From positions 1 through 34,351 of the forward strand of contig SHOH01000014.1 in assembly GCA_004294845.1 (NCBI GenBank): 34,351 bases of DNA. Reading direction: 5' to 3'. The translations under genes and the position numbers were made by a program. The stretch's first letter is position 1. The number at the start of each line of letters is the position of its first letter. This DNA is from Anaerolineaceae bacterium. Its GTDB lineage: Bacteria > Bacillota > Clostridia > Lachnospirales > Lachnospiraceae. Below, in pieces: positions 1 through 9,017 of the stretch. The notes beneath the pieces were generated by a model. That model was not told the origin of the DNA. It was given only the letters and a program-made list of their open reading frames with translations, and did no database searches.

Positions 1-1808
1 GTCACTGTATCATGATTACCTAGGAAACGTAATTTGACTAGTCCCTTTACTGAGGTTTTTCGTTCTGCTTCCAGCCAATGCTGTAGTGTCTGTACATATT
101 CGGTCTCGCTTATCCTAGCATGATGCAAATTATGCATAGTCCGGTAAAGAGGCATATCATAGAATATATCTGTATATTTAGCAAATGCTGGATTTGGATG
201 GAAGTTTTCGGGTAATAGGATAGGATCTACTCCACCTTTTAGGAAGCCTTCTCTTACAGCTTTTGTTATGTTGATTCCGGCTGCGAGACCTGAACTACTG
301 GGACGATAACCTTCTACAGGCTGCCAGTTGGATAGTCCACCCATGGAGCAATCAATTCTGGCACCATCCAGGCCAAAATCCTTAGCATAGTTAGCTAAAA
401 GATTAACCGTATAATCGTAGTATTCCGGATTGTTATAATCAAATGAAACACATTCCCATTCGATTTGATTCGATCCGTCCTTTCGCTTAGAAATCCAATG
501 ATCATGTTCCTTGGCAAAGGGATAGATCGGTCTTGGACCATGAGGAACTAAGTCAAATAAAACTCTTAAGCCATGATTATGAGCTTTTTCAATAAATATC
601 TTAGCACCTTCTTCACCGCCGTAGCGATTATCAATCACACCTTGATCAATAGGTTCATACACATTATCTCCGGTATGATGGAAGATTGGAAGTAGCCATA
701 CGTTCTTAAATCCCATGGCGGCTATTCTATCCAGCTGATCGGCATATTCCTGAAGCGTTAGTTTGTTAAAATAATTTGTGTCCATGGTTCCATAAGGATG
801 TGCTGAATAAACCGGACCGTCGTTTACACCGTCTGTAGGAACGTGATATCCAAGTGCAGCCCAAAAATCTTGTACTGCAAGATAAGGATCATCTTTACTA
901 TCAAGCAGTTGAATATACATATTTCCGATGACTATTTCCTCACCGGATTTCAGATAACCTTCGACTGCCGCAAGGAATATGGAAGAAGGGTTATCATTTT
1001 CGTCGCTATAGAAGCTAGCTGTCCATTTTTCCTCTTCATCTACGAAAAGAACATTGACATTCAGACTATTCTGGTTGAACTGAATCAGGGGACCGGAGTA
1101 ATGGGTTGATACCACCGAATACTTTGGATACTTGGACAGTGCTATACGGCCCTCCGGTGTACTTCCCGGAAATTCAGCTGTAGCTTTGGATTTATCAAAG
1201 CCCTTAAAGCCCTTTACAATAAATCCTACTCCATTAACCAGCTGATCGGTATCTTCTGTGGTACTTATAACTCCATAGACCTGTATGGCATTATCCAGCA
1301 TTATATAATGATATTCAACAGTTAAGGTATCTATAGTCAAGGTACTTATAAAGCCATCCTCAGTTTCTTTTATTCCTTTAAAATCATATTCAGGTAATGG
1401 TTTCATCCTTGGCCATACTACAGGTAATTCCCATGTAGCACGATCTTCTAAGGAGCTGTATCCTAGTTGATCAAAGGAATATGCATCCTTAAAACCTATA
1501 TCGATTACTATACCATCCATGTCTATTGTTTGATTTTCGGATTTTACCTGAGTTACCAGACCTGTTGCGGAATTAACAGAGCAAGTAATACCATTTCTGG
1601 TAATTTCAATCGGACTTCCTTCTTTAGCAATACTCCAATCAGCCGAGGGCTTTGATGGTGTAGCAGTAGGAGCAGCGGTAGGAGCTGCCACGGTCGGTGT
1701 TAAATCCCCAGAATCCTGAGGATTTTCACGACCGGAACAGGAGGAGAGTAAAACTGAAACACTAAATATTAATGCCCCAGTAATTATCCGCAACTTTAAA
1801 AAGTTCAT
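1..1808 (-). CDS. GH13-like surface lipoprotein glycosidase, 3' end cut by window edge
   Basis: The gene reads leftward from ATG 1808-1806 and runs off position 1, so about 602 residues are visible and the C-terminus is missing. The N-terminus is a lipoprotein signal ending in LLSSC (Cys24), followed by a Pro/Thr/Ala linker, which predicts an enzyme tethered outside the membrane. A beta-rich N-terminal domain of about 240 residues precedes a TIM barrel with alpha-amylase-superfamily landmarks: DGARIDC (nucleophile Asp486), LPENF (acid/base Glu534) and GNHDT (Asp600). Region I reads FDLVPHGP instead of the usual D..xNH. It is a close paralogue of the next gene on the same strand (3856-1847), which ends 38 nt upstream, so the two are probably co-transcribed. 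An AAAGGA ribosome site precedes the start. Substrate is unknown; the GH13 subfamily could not be assigned from sequence alone. Confidence 0.85.
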   Translation of the reverse strand, partial: MNFLKLRIITGALIFSVSVLLSSCSGRENPQDSGDLTPTVAAPTAAPTATPSKPSADWSIAKEGSPIEITRNGITCSVNSATGLVTQVKSENQTIDMDGIVIDIGFKDAYSFDQLGYSSLEDRATWELPVVWPRMKPLPEYDFKGIKETEDGFISTLTIDTLTVEYHYIMLDNAIQVYGVISTTEDTDQLVNGVGFIVKGFKGFDKSKATAEFPGSTPEGRIALSKYPKYSVVSTHYSGPLIQFNQNSLNVNVLFVDEEEKWTASFYSDENDNPSSIFLAAVEGYLKSGEEIVIGNMYIQLLDSKDDPYLAVQDFWAALGYHVPTDGVNDGPVYSAHPYGTMDTNYFNKLTLQEYADQLDRIAAMGFKNVWLLPIFHHTGDNVYEPIDQGVIDNRYGGEEGAKIFIEKAHNHGLRVLFDLVPHGPRPIYPFAKEHDHWISKRKDGSNQIEWECVSFDYNNPEYYDYTVNLLANYAKDFGLDGARIDCSMGGLSNWQPVEGYRPSSSGLAAGINITKAVREGFLKGGVDPILLPENFHPNPAFAKYTDIFYDMPLYRTMHNLHHARISETEYVQTLQHWLEAERKTSVKGLVKLRFLGNHDTV

Positions 1809-1846
1809 TAATTAATCATTCCTTTCAATATACAGCCTTTTGCCCC

Positions 1847-3856
1847 TTAAACTCTAAAAATTTGGTAGTCATAAGGGCGAAGTATATCAGAAGACTTTCC
1901 TTCAAGCAAAGGTTTTGCCAAAGGATAGGAGCTTAAATCAAGCACCTGCTCTTCTCCGGAAAGATTAACCGTAACCAGGACTTGATTCCCTTCTGTACCA
2001 CGTAAGAAAGCCATAACAGGAGTTCCTGTCTTAAGATATGTGGTTACATTACTTCCTGTAGGTATATATTTTTTTCGATTAGCAAACAGTTCAGTAAAGA
2101 AATCAATTAACTTTGGTCCTTCAGCCTGATATATAGAAGGATCCTCATCTCCCTGATAAATCATCGGCATGCCATCAATTAAGGATATAACAGCCCAGAG
2201 TGCTTTTGCACCGTCTACAGTGTAACAATCTGTAGCACGGCGTGACTGGAATACCCAGGAAACCGTATCATGATTGCCCAGATAGCGAAGTTTATGATAA
2301 TTCTCAGGAGCTACTAGAGCTTGTCTTTCCAAGAAATCGGTAAGCAGACGAGTATATTCAGTTGGATTATCCATAAATAACTTTTCAATCTCATCTAATA
2401 CACGGTATAGTGTCATATCGTAGAACAGATCTGTTACATGGTAATAATTTGGAATTGGGTTAAAGTTCTCAGGTAATATAAAAGATTGTTTTCCGCCACG
2501 TAAAAAACCTTCTCTAATTGAATTGGTAATATTGACACCGGCTTTTACGCTATTACCACTTGGTCTATTATCTTTATATGGACGCCAATTGGATAGGCCA
2601 CCCATAGCACAGTCAATTCTGGCCCCATCTACTCCAAAACGCTTTACATGATCATGAACAAGCTCTGCGGTATATTCCTGATATCCGGGATGATTATAAT
2701 CCATGGATACACAATCCCATTCATCCTGAAGGGAGCCGTCACGGCGTTTGGAAGGCCATTCGGGATTATCACGAGCAACAGGAAATTCCGGTGCGGGACC
2801 ATGGGGCACATAGTCAAATAAAACAGTCATACCTAATTCATGTGCCTTATCACAGAAATATTTGCAGCCTTCTTCACCGCCATATCGTTCATCTATAATA
2901 GATTGGTCATTCGAATGATAGACCCCGTCCTCATTATGTTCAAATACAGGAAGTAGCCATACATGATCAATACCCATATTTTTTAAAGTAGGAAGATATT
3001 CAGCGTATTTGAATAAATCGTCCTTAAGTGGAAAGCCTGCATCCATTGTACCTGAAGGATGGCAAGAATACATTACACCTTCTGTAATGCCGCCTTCACA
3101 GGGCTTGTAGCCTAAGGAACTTACGAAATCCCTAACCTGCAAATAAGGATTACTACTATCACAAAGCTGAAGATATAGAGTTCCAACAGACAACTTAGCA
3201 CCGGGCTCAAGGTCCGCCTCTAAACCTGCACTATAGACATAATTTACACAACTTCCATCATGATAGACTCCGGTAGACCATTTTTCAATGGAATCAATAA
3301 ACATAAGATTAAAATCACCTTTTGAAGTGCTTGTATGTGTCACAAAGCTTATTAGACCTGTTTCAATAACCTGATAAGGTTCAAGCTTTGTTGCTTCAAA
3401 ATGCTGCATAGGGACATTCCCAGGAAAATCGAAAATAACATTCTCTAACTCTTTCAGTTTAAGAATAAAACTAAAGGTATTAAGATATAGTGTATCAGAA
3501 GATTGATTTTCTAATTCTATATCAATACTTAAGATACTATCTGCTAAATGATATATAACTCGTACTAAGCATTGATTAACGAGATAGGACGCCACCGCGG
3601 TATCTTTATTTACCTCAAAAGATATCGGATTAGGAATATTTCCTTTCTTAGTTGGTTTAATTGCCGGAAGATTCCAAGTCCTAAAATTAAGCATAGAATC
3701 ATATTCAAGGATGCCGGTTTGATTAACCTCATTACATCCGAAATCAAAAGCGAAGCCATCCAAATTTAGCTGGAAATCTCCACGTTTTACTGAAGTTAAA
3801 CCATTATTTTCATTACTGAAAGAACAATTTAATAAATTATTATCTAGTGTTTGCAT
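1847..3856 (-). CDS. Cytoplasmic GH13-like alpha-glycosidase
   Basis: This is a 669-residue enzyme with no signal peptide, so it is predicted to act in the cytoplasm. The first ~250 residues are a beta-sandwich domain. A TIM barrel follows with DGARIDC (nucleophile Asp415), LPENF (acid/base Glu463) and LGNHDTV (Asp530). The C-terminal ~80 residues look like the small beta domain C of GH13 enzymes (MAFLRG, VTVNLSG). By eye the barrel is about half identical to the lipoprotein paralogue encoded just downstream, including the unusual FDYVPHGP in region I. The pair suggests the same linkage is cut twice, outside and inside the cell. The GGGAGG ribosome site at the correct spacing supports the start. 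Transcription probably comes from the promoter at 3938-3910. GH13 superfamily membership is fairly secure; substrate and subfamily are not. Confidence 0.88.
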   Translation of the reverse strand: MQTLDNNLLNCSFSNENNGLTSVKRGDFQLNLDGFAFDFGCNEVNQTGILEYDSMLNFRTWNLPAIKPTKKGNIPNPISFEVNKDTAVASYLVNQCLVRVIYHLADSILSIDIELENQSSDTLYLNTFSFILKLKELENVIFDFPGNVPMQHFEATKLEPYQVIETGLISFVTHTSTSKGDFNLMFIDSIEKWSTGVYHDGSCVNYVYSAGLEADLEPGAKLSVGTLYLQLCDSSNPYLQVRDFVSSLGYKPCEGGITEGVMYSCHPSGTMDAGFPLKDDLFKYAEYLPTLKNMGIDHVWLLPVFEHNEDGVYHSNDQSIIDERYGGEEGCKYFCDKAHELGMTVLFDYVPHGPAPEFPVARDNPEWPSKRRDGSLQDEWDCVSMDYNHPGYQEYTAELVHDHVKRFGVDGARIDCAMGGLSNWRPYKDNRPSGNSVKAGVNITNSIREGFLRGGKQSFILPENFNPIPNYYHVTDLFYDMTLYRVLDEIEKLFMDNPTEYTRLLTDFLERQALVAPENYHKLRYLGNHDTVSWVFQSRRATDCYTVDGAKALWAVISLIDGMPMIYQGDEDPSIYQAEGPKLIDFFTELFANRKKYIPTGSNVTTYLKTGTPVMAFLRGTEGNQVLVTVNLSGEEQVLDLSSYPLAKPLLEGKSSDILRPYDYQIFRV

Positions 3857-3883
3857 AGGTGAATATCCTCCCTTTCATAATAT

Positions 3884-3899
3884 GGGTAAACGATTACGC
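3884..3899. promoter_or_regulatory. Candidate LacI-type operator O1 (minus-strand GH13 pair)
   Basis: The sequence GGGTAAACGATTACGC is an imperfect palindrome around a central CG, the form typical of LacI-family operators. It lies just downstream of the predicted start site of the minus-strand promoter, a position suited to repression. It closely matches the sites at 4082-4097, 25799-25814 and 25822-25837. It could instead be a CcpA cre site; the repeated GGGTAA edge argues for a locus-specific repressor. Confidence 0.65.
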
Positions 3900-3909
3900 T
3901 TATGCTATA

Positions 3910-3938
3910 ATTTTACTACATATTCAAAGTTAAGTCAA
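3910..3938 (-). promoter_or_regulatory. Sigma-A-type promoter for the GH13 pair
   Basis: On the minus strand TTGACT (3938-3933) and TAAAAT (3915-3910) are separated by exactly 17 nt. The predicted start site is near 3903, directly ahead of operator O1. The leader to the ATG at 3856 is about 45 nt. The rest of the 309-bp divergent gap (3939-4045) is AT-rich and shows no gene or further signal that I can support. Confidence 0.65.
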
Positions 3939-4045
3939 CCACCAATCTGCTTATTATGTTAGTATTAGATTTTATGAGTAAAAATTATATAATAAGGTAA
4001 GAACAAATAAAGCCTGTAAAAGATAATAAAAATTCTATTTTGTAC

Positions 4046-4074
4046 TTGACATTATTGTTTAAATTGACTAAAAT
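4046..4074 (+). promoter_or_regulatory. Sigma-A-type promoter for the main plus-strand operon
   Basis: A consensus -35 TTGACA (4046-4051) and -10 TAAAAT (4069-4074) are separated by 17 nt. The predicted start site, near 4081, coincides with operator O2. No convincing promoter or terminator interrupts the following genes until 25735, so this may drive the whole 13-gene run. Confidence 0.7.
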
Positions 4075-4081
4075 AATTTTG

Positions 4082-4097
4082 ACGGAAACGTTTACCC
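4082..4097. promoter_or_regulatory. Candidate LacI-type operator O2 (main operon)
   Basis: Read on the minus strand this is GGGTAAACGTTTCCGT, with a perfect AAACGTTT core. It matches O1 except at positions right of centre. It overlaps the predicted transcription start of the promoter at 4046-4074, which is the classical repressor position. Centre-to-centre distance to O1 is 198 bp, so looping between the divergent promoters is possible. Confidence 0.65.
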
Positions 4098-4165
4098 AAA
4101 ATTCTAGTAGATCATAATAATAATGACTGAGGATTTAGAATTTAATTAGAAAGGCATGGGCTATT

Positions 4166-7126
4166 ATGAAGAAATTCAAACATCTGGTTTCAATACTTGT
4201 TGCATCCGTTATGCTAACGAATATCTTAGTTCCAGCAAATATATTTGCTGTATCTGACCTGGGAGGACAATCAGAGACTCCACAGGAGATTATTCTTTAC
4301 GAAAATACATATGATTATTCTGATGTCATTTCATATTATGACTATCTAACAAAATATAATGGTGCAAATCACCCAAATCAAGTTATTGAGATGAAGGCTA
4401 ATCAGTATATAGCTCAGGATCATGCCGATGCGATAATCACCTCTTATAACGGAAGAGATGATATTCTATACTGGACTTCCCAAGAAGGTATGGTTACCTG
4501 GGAGTTTCAGGTGAGTGAAGAAGGCTTTTATAATCTATTTATAGATTATTGTCCTGTAGAATTTAAAAGTGGTGATATACAGTTAGGTATCCGGTTAGAC
4601 GGTGATTTTCCTTTTGCCAACGCGAAAACGATTACCCTACCAAGGCTGTTTCTGGATGAAACCTATAAGGGGTATAAGGACTGGGAGTTCGAAAAGGATA
4701 TCAAGGGTAATGAATTAAGACCCAAGGTTAATGAGATATTTGAGTGGCAGTCTTTTGGGATTATAGATAAGGATGGTCAGTACAATGGCGAGCTTGAGTT
4801 TTATCTGTCTGAGGGAACTCATACCCTGTCACTCGAACTGCAGATGGAAGCATTAGCCATTGATAACATAAGGTTTTCTCAAACAGAGAAATCCGGGGAC
4901 TACAATTCGGTGAAGAATCAGTGGGATCAGCAGGGAGTTCAGAATACAAGCGGTTTTTTGGAAATGTTTCAAGCAGAGAAAAGCAAGGTAAAATCCAGTA
5001 ATACTCTTTTTCCTACTTTTGATAATAGTAGTGTAAGTATACTTCCATCTGATCCATATACTCTTTTGTATAATACTATAGGTGAGAATACATGGGATGC
5101 GGCAGGGGAGTATATTACCTGGGAATTTAGTGTTCCTGAGGATGGATATTATTACTTTTCATTTAAAGCAAAGCAGAATATGAAACGGGGAATGTACAGT
5201 ACCCGTGAAATGATGATAGACGGAAAAGTGCTTTTTGAAGAAATGAGAAATTTGAAATTCGAGAATAAAAACTCATGGTATATTAAGACACTTACCGATT
5301 CTGAAGATAAACCTTATAAAATTTATCTTCCGGCAGGCAACCACACCCTAAAGCTTGCGGTTACAGTGGGAGATATGGCAGATTTACTCAGGCGAGTGGA
5401 TGAGGATGTTGCCAAACTTAACAGATGGTATCGTGAGATTGTTAAAATCACAGGTATTAATGCAGATAGTTATAGAATATCCATTGATACAAACCGAGAC
5501 TTTCTTCTGGACGAAAAAATTCCGGGGCTAATTGAAGGCTTTAAAGAAGTTAAGGCTGATATGGAAGGAATATTGAAGGAAATGGAAGAAATGGATGGAA
5601 TGGATATATCGAGCGCATCCATCCTTCAGGAATCAGTTGCATTATTGGGACAGTTTATTAAAAAGCCCGGTAAGATCGCGAATAGAATTGAATCATACCG
5701 AAATAATGTAAGCAGTCTTGCTTCTTGGACTATAGACATGCGTTTGCAACCATTGGAAATGGATTACTTTGTAGTATATTCACCAGATGTTAATGAGCCG
5801 GAGATAAATTCAGGGTTCTTTAAGCAGATATTGTACCGTATACGTATGTTCTTATATTCATTCTTTAATGATTACAACTTCATAGCAGGAACAGAAGAAG
5901 TAGATGAAGAGCAGGAGGCACTTGAGGTATGGGTCAGCACATCTGATTTACAGGCGACGGGGGTATCTGCCGGCCGTGATCAGGCTATGCTTTTAAAGAG
6001 AATGGTTGATGATATGTTTGTCCCTTATAATAACATACCGGTTAAGGTCAGTCTGGTTAACAGCTCTGCAACTCTAACACAGGCTGTACTTGCAGGAAAG
6101 GGACCGGATGTAGCCTTGTTTGTATCTAAGGAAACTCCGGTGAATCTAGCCATGAGAGGGGCACTATATGACTTATCCTCCTTTGAGGATTTTGATGATG
6201 TCACTTCGCAATTTATGCCGTCGGCTTTGATTCCTTACAAGTATAGGGATAAATACTACGCTCTACCTGAGACACAGAGCTTTGATATGCTATTTTATAG
6301 AACTGATACCTTTGCGGAACTGAATTTAACTCCGCCTGAGACCTGGGACGAATTTTATGCCCTTATTCCTATCCTTATGGATGAGAATTATCTGGTGGGT
6401 ATTCCGGAATCACAAAGAACCTTTGAGATGTTCCTATATCAGAACGACGGACAATTTTATAATGACAGTCTGACTAAGACAGCATTTGACGATCCAGAGG
6501 CACTTATTGCTTTCCAAGATTGGACAGGATTATATTCAAAATATAGTCTGCCTTTGGTATTCGACTTCTTTAACCGTTTCCGTAACGGAGAGATGCCCAT
6601 GGGCATTATGCCTTATACAAATGTGAATTATCTGTCTGTTGCGGCTCCTGAGCTTAAAAACTTATGGGATATAGCTCCCATACCCGGAACACTCAAGGAT
6701 GACAATACTATTGACCGCTCAGAAACCGCCAACGGTACTGCCGCAATAATTTTAGCGGATACTAAGAATCCGGACGCTGCCTATGAATTCTTAAAATGGT
6801 GGGTAAGCTCTGAGGCACAAAGCCGTTTTGGAGTTGAGCTCGAGCAGAATATGGGTCCCGGTGCCAGATATCCCACCGCCAATGTTGAAGCATTTCAAAG
6901 GTTGCCTTGGACAAAGAAGCAATCAGAAAGCTTAATGGAACAGTGGGAATATGTAACGGATGTTCCTCAGATACCGGGAAGCTACTATATATCACGTAAT
7001 GTATCCTTTGCATTTAAATCAGTTGTTTATGATAAAGAGAATGAACGTGAGACCTTATATAAATATAACATTGAGATTAACAAAGAAATTGACCGAAAGC
7101 TGAAGGAATTTGAGTTGAGTGATTGA
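4166..7126 (+). CDS. Secreted carbohydrate-binding / ABC solute-binding fusion protein
   Basis: This 986-residue protein begins with a signal peptide (MKKFKHLVSILVASVMLTNI, apparently ending near ANIFA) and has no lipobox cysteine. Residues ~40-255 and ~268-410 look like two beta-sandwich carbohydrate-binding-type modules, each with a TWEF strand (VTWEFQVSEEGFY; ITWEFSVPEDGYY) and each ending in a TLSLEL/TLKLAV strand. Residues ~415-580 are largely helical, with a charged stretch near EMEEMDGM. From ~585 to the end is a family-1 extracellular sugar-binding domain (LEVWVSTSD; AVLAGKGPDVALF; YKYRDKYYALPETQSFDMLF). Ordinary binding proteins of this class are ~400-450 residues. The two permease genes follow after 13 nt, so it should feed that importer. 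The AGAAAGG site upstream supports the start. Ligand is unknown. Confidence 0.82.
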   Translation: MKKFKHLVSILVASVMLTNILVPANIFAVSDLGGQSETPQEIILYENTYDYSDVISYYDYLTKYNGANHPNQVIEMKANQYIAQDHADAIITSYNGRDDILYWTSQEGMVTWEFQVSEEGFYNLFIDYCPVEFKSGDIQLGIRLDGDFPFANAKTITLPRLFLDETYKGYKDWEFEKDIKGNELRPKVNEIFEWQSFGIIDKDGQYNGELEFYLSEGTHTLSLELQMEALAIDNIRFSQTEKSGDYNSVKNQWDQQGVQNTSGFLEMFQAEKSKVKSSNTLFPTFDNSSVSILPSDPYTLLYNTIGENTWDAAGEYITWEFSVPEDGYYYFSFKAKQNMKRGMYSTREMMIDGKVLFEEMRNLKFENKNSWYIKTLTDSEDKPYKIYLPAGNHTLKLAVTVGDMADLLRRVDEDVAKLNRWYREIVKITGINADSYRISIDTNRDFLLDEKIPGLIEGFKEVKADMEGILKEMEEMDGMDISSASILQESVALLGQFIKKPGKIANRIESYRNNVSSLASWTIDMRLQPLEMDYFVVYSPDVNEPEINSGFFKQILYRIRMFLYSFFNDYNFIAGTEEVDEEQEALEVWVSTSDLQATGVSAGRDQAMLLKRMVDDMFVPYNNIPVKVSLVNSSATLTQAVLAGKGPDVALFVSKETPVNLAMRGALYDLSSFEDFDDVTSQFMPSALIPYKYRDKYYALPETQSFDMLFYRTDTFAELNLTPPETWDEFYALIPILMDENYLVGIPESQRTFEMFLYQNDGQFYNDSLTKTAFDDPEALIAFQDWTGLYSKYSLPLVFDFFNRFRNGEMPMGIMPYTNVNYLSVAAPELKNLWDIAPIPGTLKDDNTIDRSETANGTAAIILADTKNPDAAYEFLKWWVSSEAQSRFGVELEQNMGPGARYPTANVEAFQRLPWTKKQSESLMEQWEYVTDVPQIPGSYYISRNVSFAFKSVVYDKENERETLYKYNIEINKEIDRKLKEFELSD

Positions 7127-7139
7127 GAGGAGAAGACCG

Positions 7140-8072
7140 ATGAAAAAGCAATTGGCAGAAAATGAATATAGCCACAAGCAAGCATATAAACGTAAAAATA
7201 TTTGGTCTAGAAATATTAGCACGCTGGTATTTATGGCTCCCTTTACGATTTTATTCGTATTATTTACAATCCTACCCATCCTATCAGCTATTGGACTAAG
7301 CTTTACCTATTTTAATATGGTGGAAGCTCCCAGCTTTATTGGTCTGGACAATTATATAAGAATGTTTTTTGATGATGATGTATTTCTGATAAGTCTACGA
7401 AACACAGCAATATTTGCCATTATAACAGGTCCTATCAGTTATATTATTAGCTTTATGACAGCTTGGTTAATTAATGAATTTAGAAGAAGCGTAAGAACAG
7501 TATTGACTTTAATCTTTTATCTGCCCTCACTTGCAGGAAATGTATATTTTGTATGGACCTATATTTTCAGTGGTGATTCTTATGGCTTTCTAAACAGTGT
7601 ATTGATACGAACAGGTATTATATCGGATCCAATATTATGGCTTACAGATACGAAATATATGATGGGTGTTGTTATTACAGTAATCTTATGGCTCAGTATG
7701 GGAACAGGCTTTTTATCCTTTGTTGCAGGTCTGCAATCAATGGATCGTTCCCTATATGAAGCCGCGGCAGTTGATGGCATTAAGAACCGTTTTGCTGAGC
7801 TATGGTATGTTACCCTCCCTCAGATGGTTCCTCAGCTTCTTTTTGGTGCTGTAATCACAATATCCACATCCTTTGCAATAGGATATGAAAGCATGAATCT
7901 AACAGGCTTCCCAAGTACAGATTACGCTGCTCATACCTTAGTACTGCACATCCTCGACATTGGTGGAGTACGTTTTGAGATGGGTTATGCCTCAGCAGTG
8001 GCTGTCTTTCTCTTCGCTTTAATGCTTTTGCTTTGGAATGTAATCAACAAGACACTGTCAAAATGGCTATAG
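7140..8072 (+). CDS. Sugar ABC transporter permease, MalF/UgpA type
   Basis: This 310-residue integral membrane protein has about six hydrophobic segments. It carries the cytoplasmic EAA loop (YEAAAVDGIKNRFAELWYV, Glu207 onward, closing with LP) that docks the ATPase. I chose ATG 7140 over an in-frame GTG at 7119, because GAGAGGAG sits at the right distance before 7140 and the GTG lies inside the preceding gene. It pairs with the next gene (15-nt gap) to form the membrane channel served by the binding-protein fusion upstream. No ATPase gene is nearby. Confidence 0.92.
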   Translation: MKKQLAENEYSHKQAYKRKNIWSRNISTLVFMAPFTILFVLFTILPILSAIGLSFTYFNMVEAPSFIGLDNYIRMFFDDDVFLISLRNTAIFAIITGPISYIISFMTAWLINEFRRSVRTVLTLIFYLPSLAGNVYFVWTYIFSGDSYGFLNSVLIRTGIISDPILWLTDTKYMMGVVITVILWLSMGTGFLSFVAGLQSMDRSLYEAAAVDGIKNRFAELWYVTLPQMVPQLLFGAVITISTSFAIGYESMNLTGFPSTDYAAHTLVLHILDIGGVRFEMGYASAVAVFLFALMLLLWNVINKTLSKWL

Positions 8073-8087
8073 AGGGGAGATCTAGTA

Positions 8088-8978
8088 ATGAATACAGCTA
8101 ATATCGATGTAGTTAAATTAAAAGGCTATAAAAAGAAAAAGGTATTAAATCGTTCCATAGGTGGAACCATATTCATCTTCTTAATATTAATTACACTTGG
8201 TGCATTTATGCTGCTTCCGATAGTTTATGCTATTGTAACAGCCTTTAAACCGGTGAATGAGATATTTATTTACCCCCCTAAATTCTGGGTACAGAATCCA
8301 ACCATAGCCAATTTTATCGCAATGATTGAGATTACTCAGGAAACTTGGGTCCCCTTTGAAAGATCATTATTTAACAGTGTATTTGTATCAGTAGCAGGAA
8401 CCGCATTATATATAATTATAGCCTCCATGGCGGCCTTTCCACTGGCAAAGAAAAAGAATAAATTTATAGCTATATATTATCAGGTAGTAGTTCTGGCAAT
8501 ACTATTTAGACCTGAGGTTACCCGTACACCTTTATATATAATTATGAGTGGGATGGGCCTTCTGAATAGTTATTTATCTATTATATTGCCGATATTGGCA
8601 GGCAGCTTCGGAGTTTTCCTAATGCGCCAATTTATGTTAACTATACCGGATGAAATCCTTGAGGCAGCCAAGGTAGACGGAGCCAATGATTATATGGTAT
8701 TCTTTAGGCTTGTCATGCCTTTAGTAAAGCCTGCTTGGATGACATTGACGATATTCACCTTTAATTCTCTTTGGAATACGGGTGATACCCAATATATTTA
8801 TAATGAGGAAATGAAGACCCTGACAGCAGTACTGCAATCCATATCTTCTGCCGGTATTGCAAGAGCAGGAGCAGGTGCGGCAGTAGCCTTGATATTAATG
8901 ATACCCCCGATAGTAGTATTTATTATCTCTCAGTCATCAGTTATGGAAACCATGTCACACACAGGTATAAAAGGATAA
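8088..8978 (+). CDS. Sugar ABC transporter permease, MalG/UgpE type
   Basis: This is the 296-residue second subunit of the first importer. It has a hydrophobic segment near residues 27-50, further transmembrane segments, and the EAA loop LEAAKVDGANDYMVFFRLVM (Glu192 onward). The C-terminus has the usual final hydrophobic helix and short tail. The GGGGAG ribosome site upstream fits ATG 8088. Family assignment is secure; the transported sugar cannot be read from the sequence. Confidence 0.92.
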   Translation: MNTANIDVVKLKGYKKKKVLNRSIGGTIFIFLILITLGAFMLLPIVYAIVTAFKPVNEIFIYPPKFWVQNPTIANFIAMIEITQETWVPFERSLFNSVFVSVAGTALYIIIASMAAFPLAKKKNKFIAIYYQVVVLAILFRPEVTRTPLYIIMSGMGLLNSYLSIILPILAGSFGVFLMRQFMLTIPDEILEAAKVDGANDYMVFFRLVMPLVKPAWMTLTIFTFNSLWNTGDTQYIYNEEMKTLTAVLQSISSAGIARAGAGAAVALILMIPPIVVFIISQSSVMETMSHTGIKG

Positions 8979-9017
8979 TAGAATCTGGGAAGTCAGAAAA
9001 GAAAGGGACAAAACATT

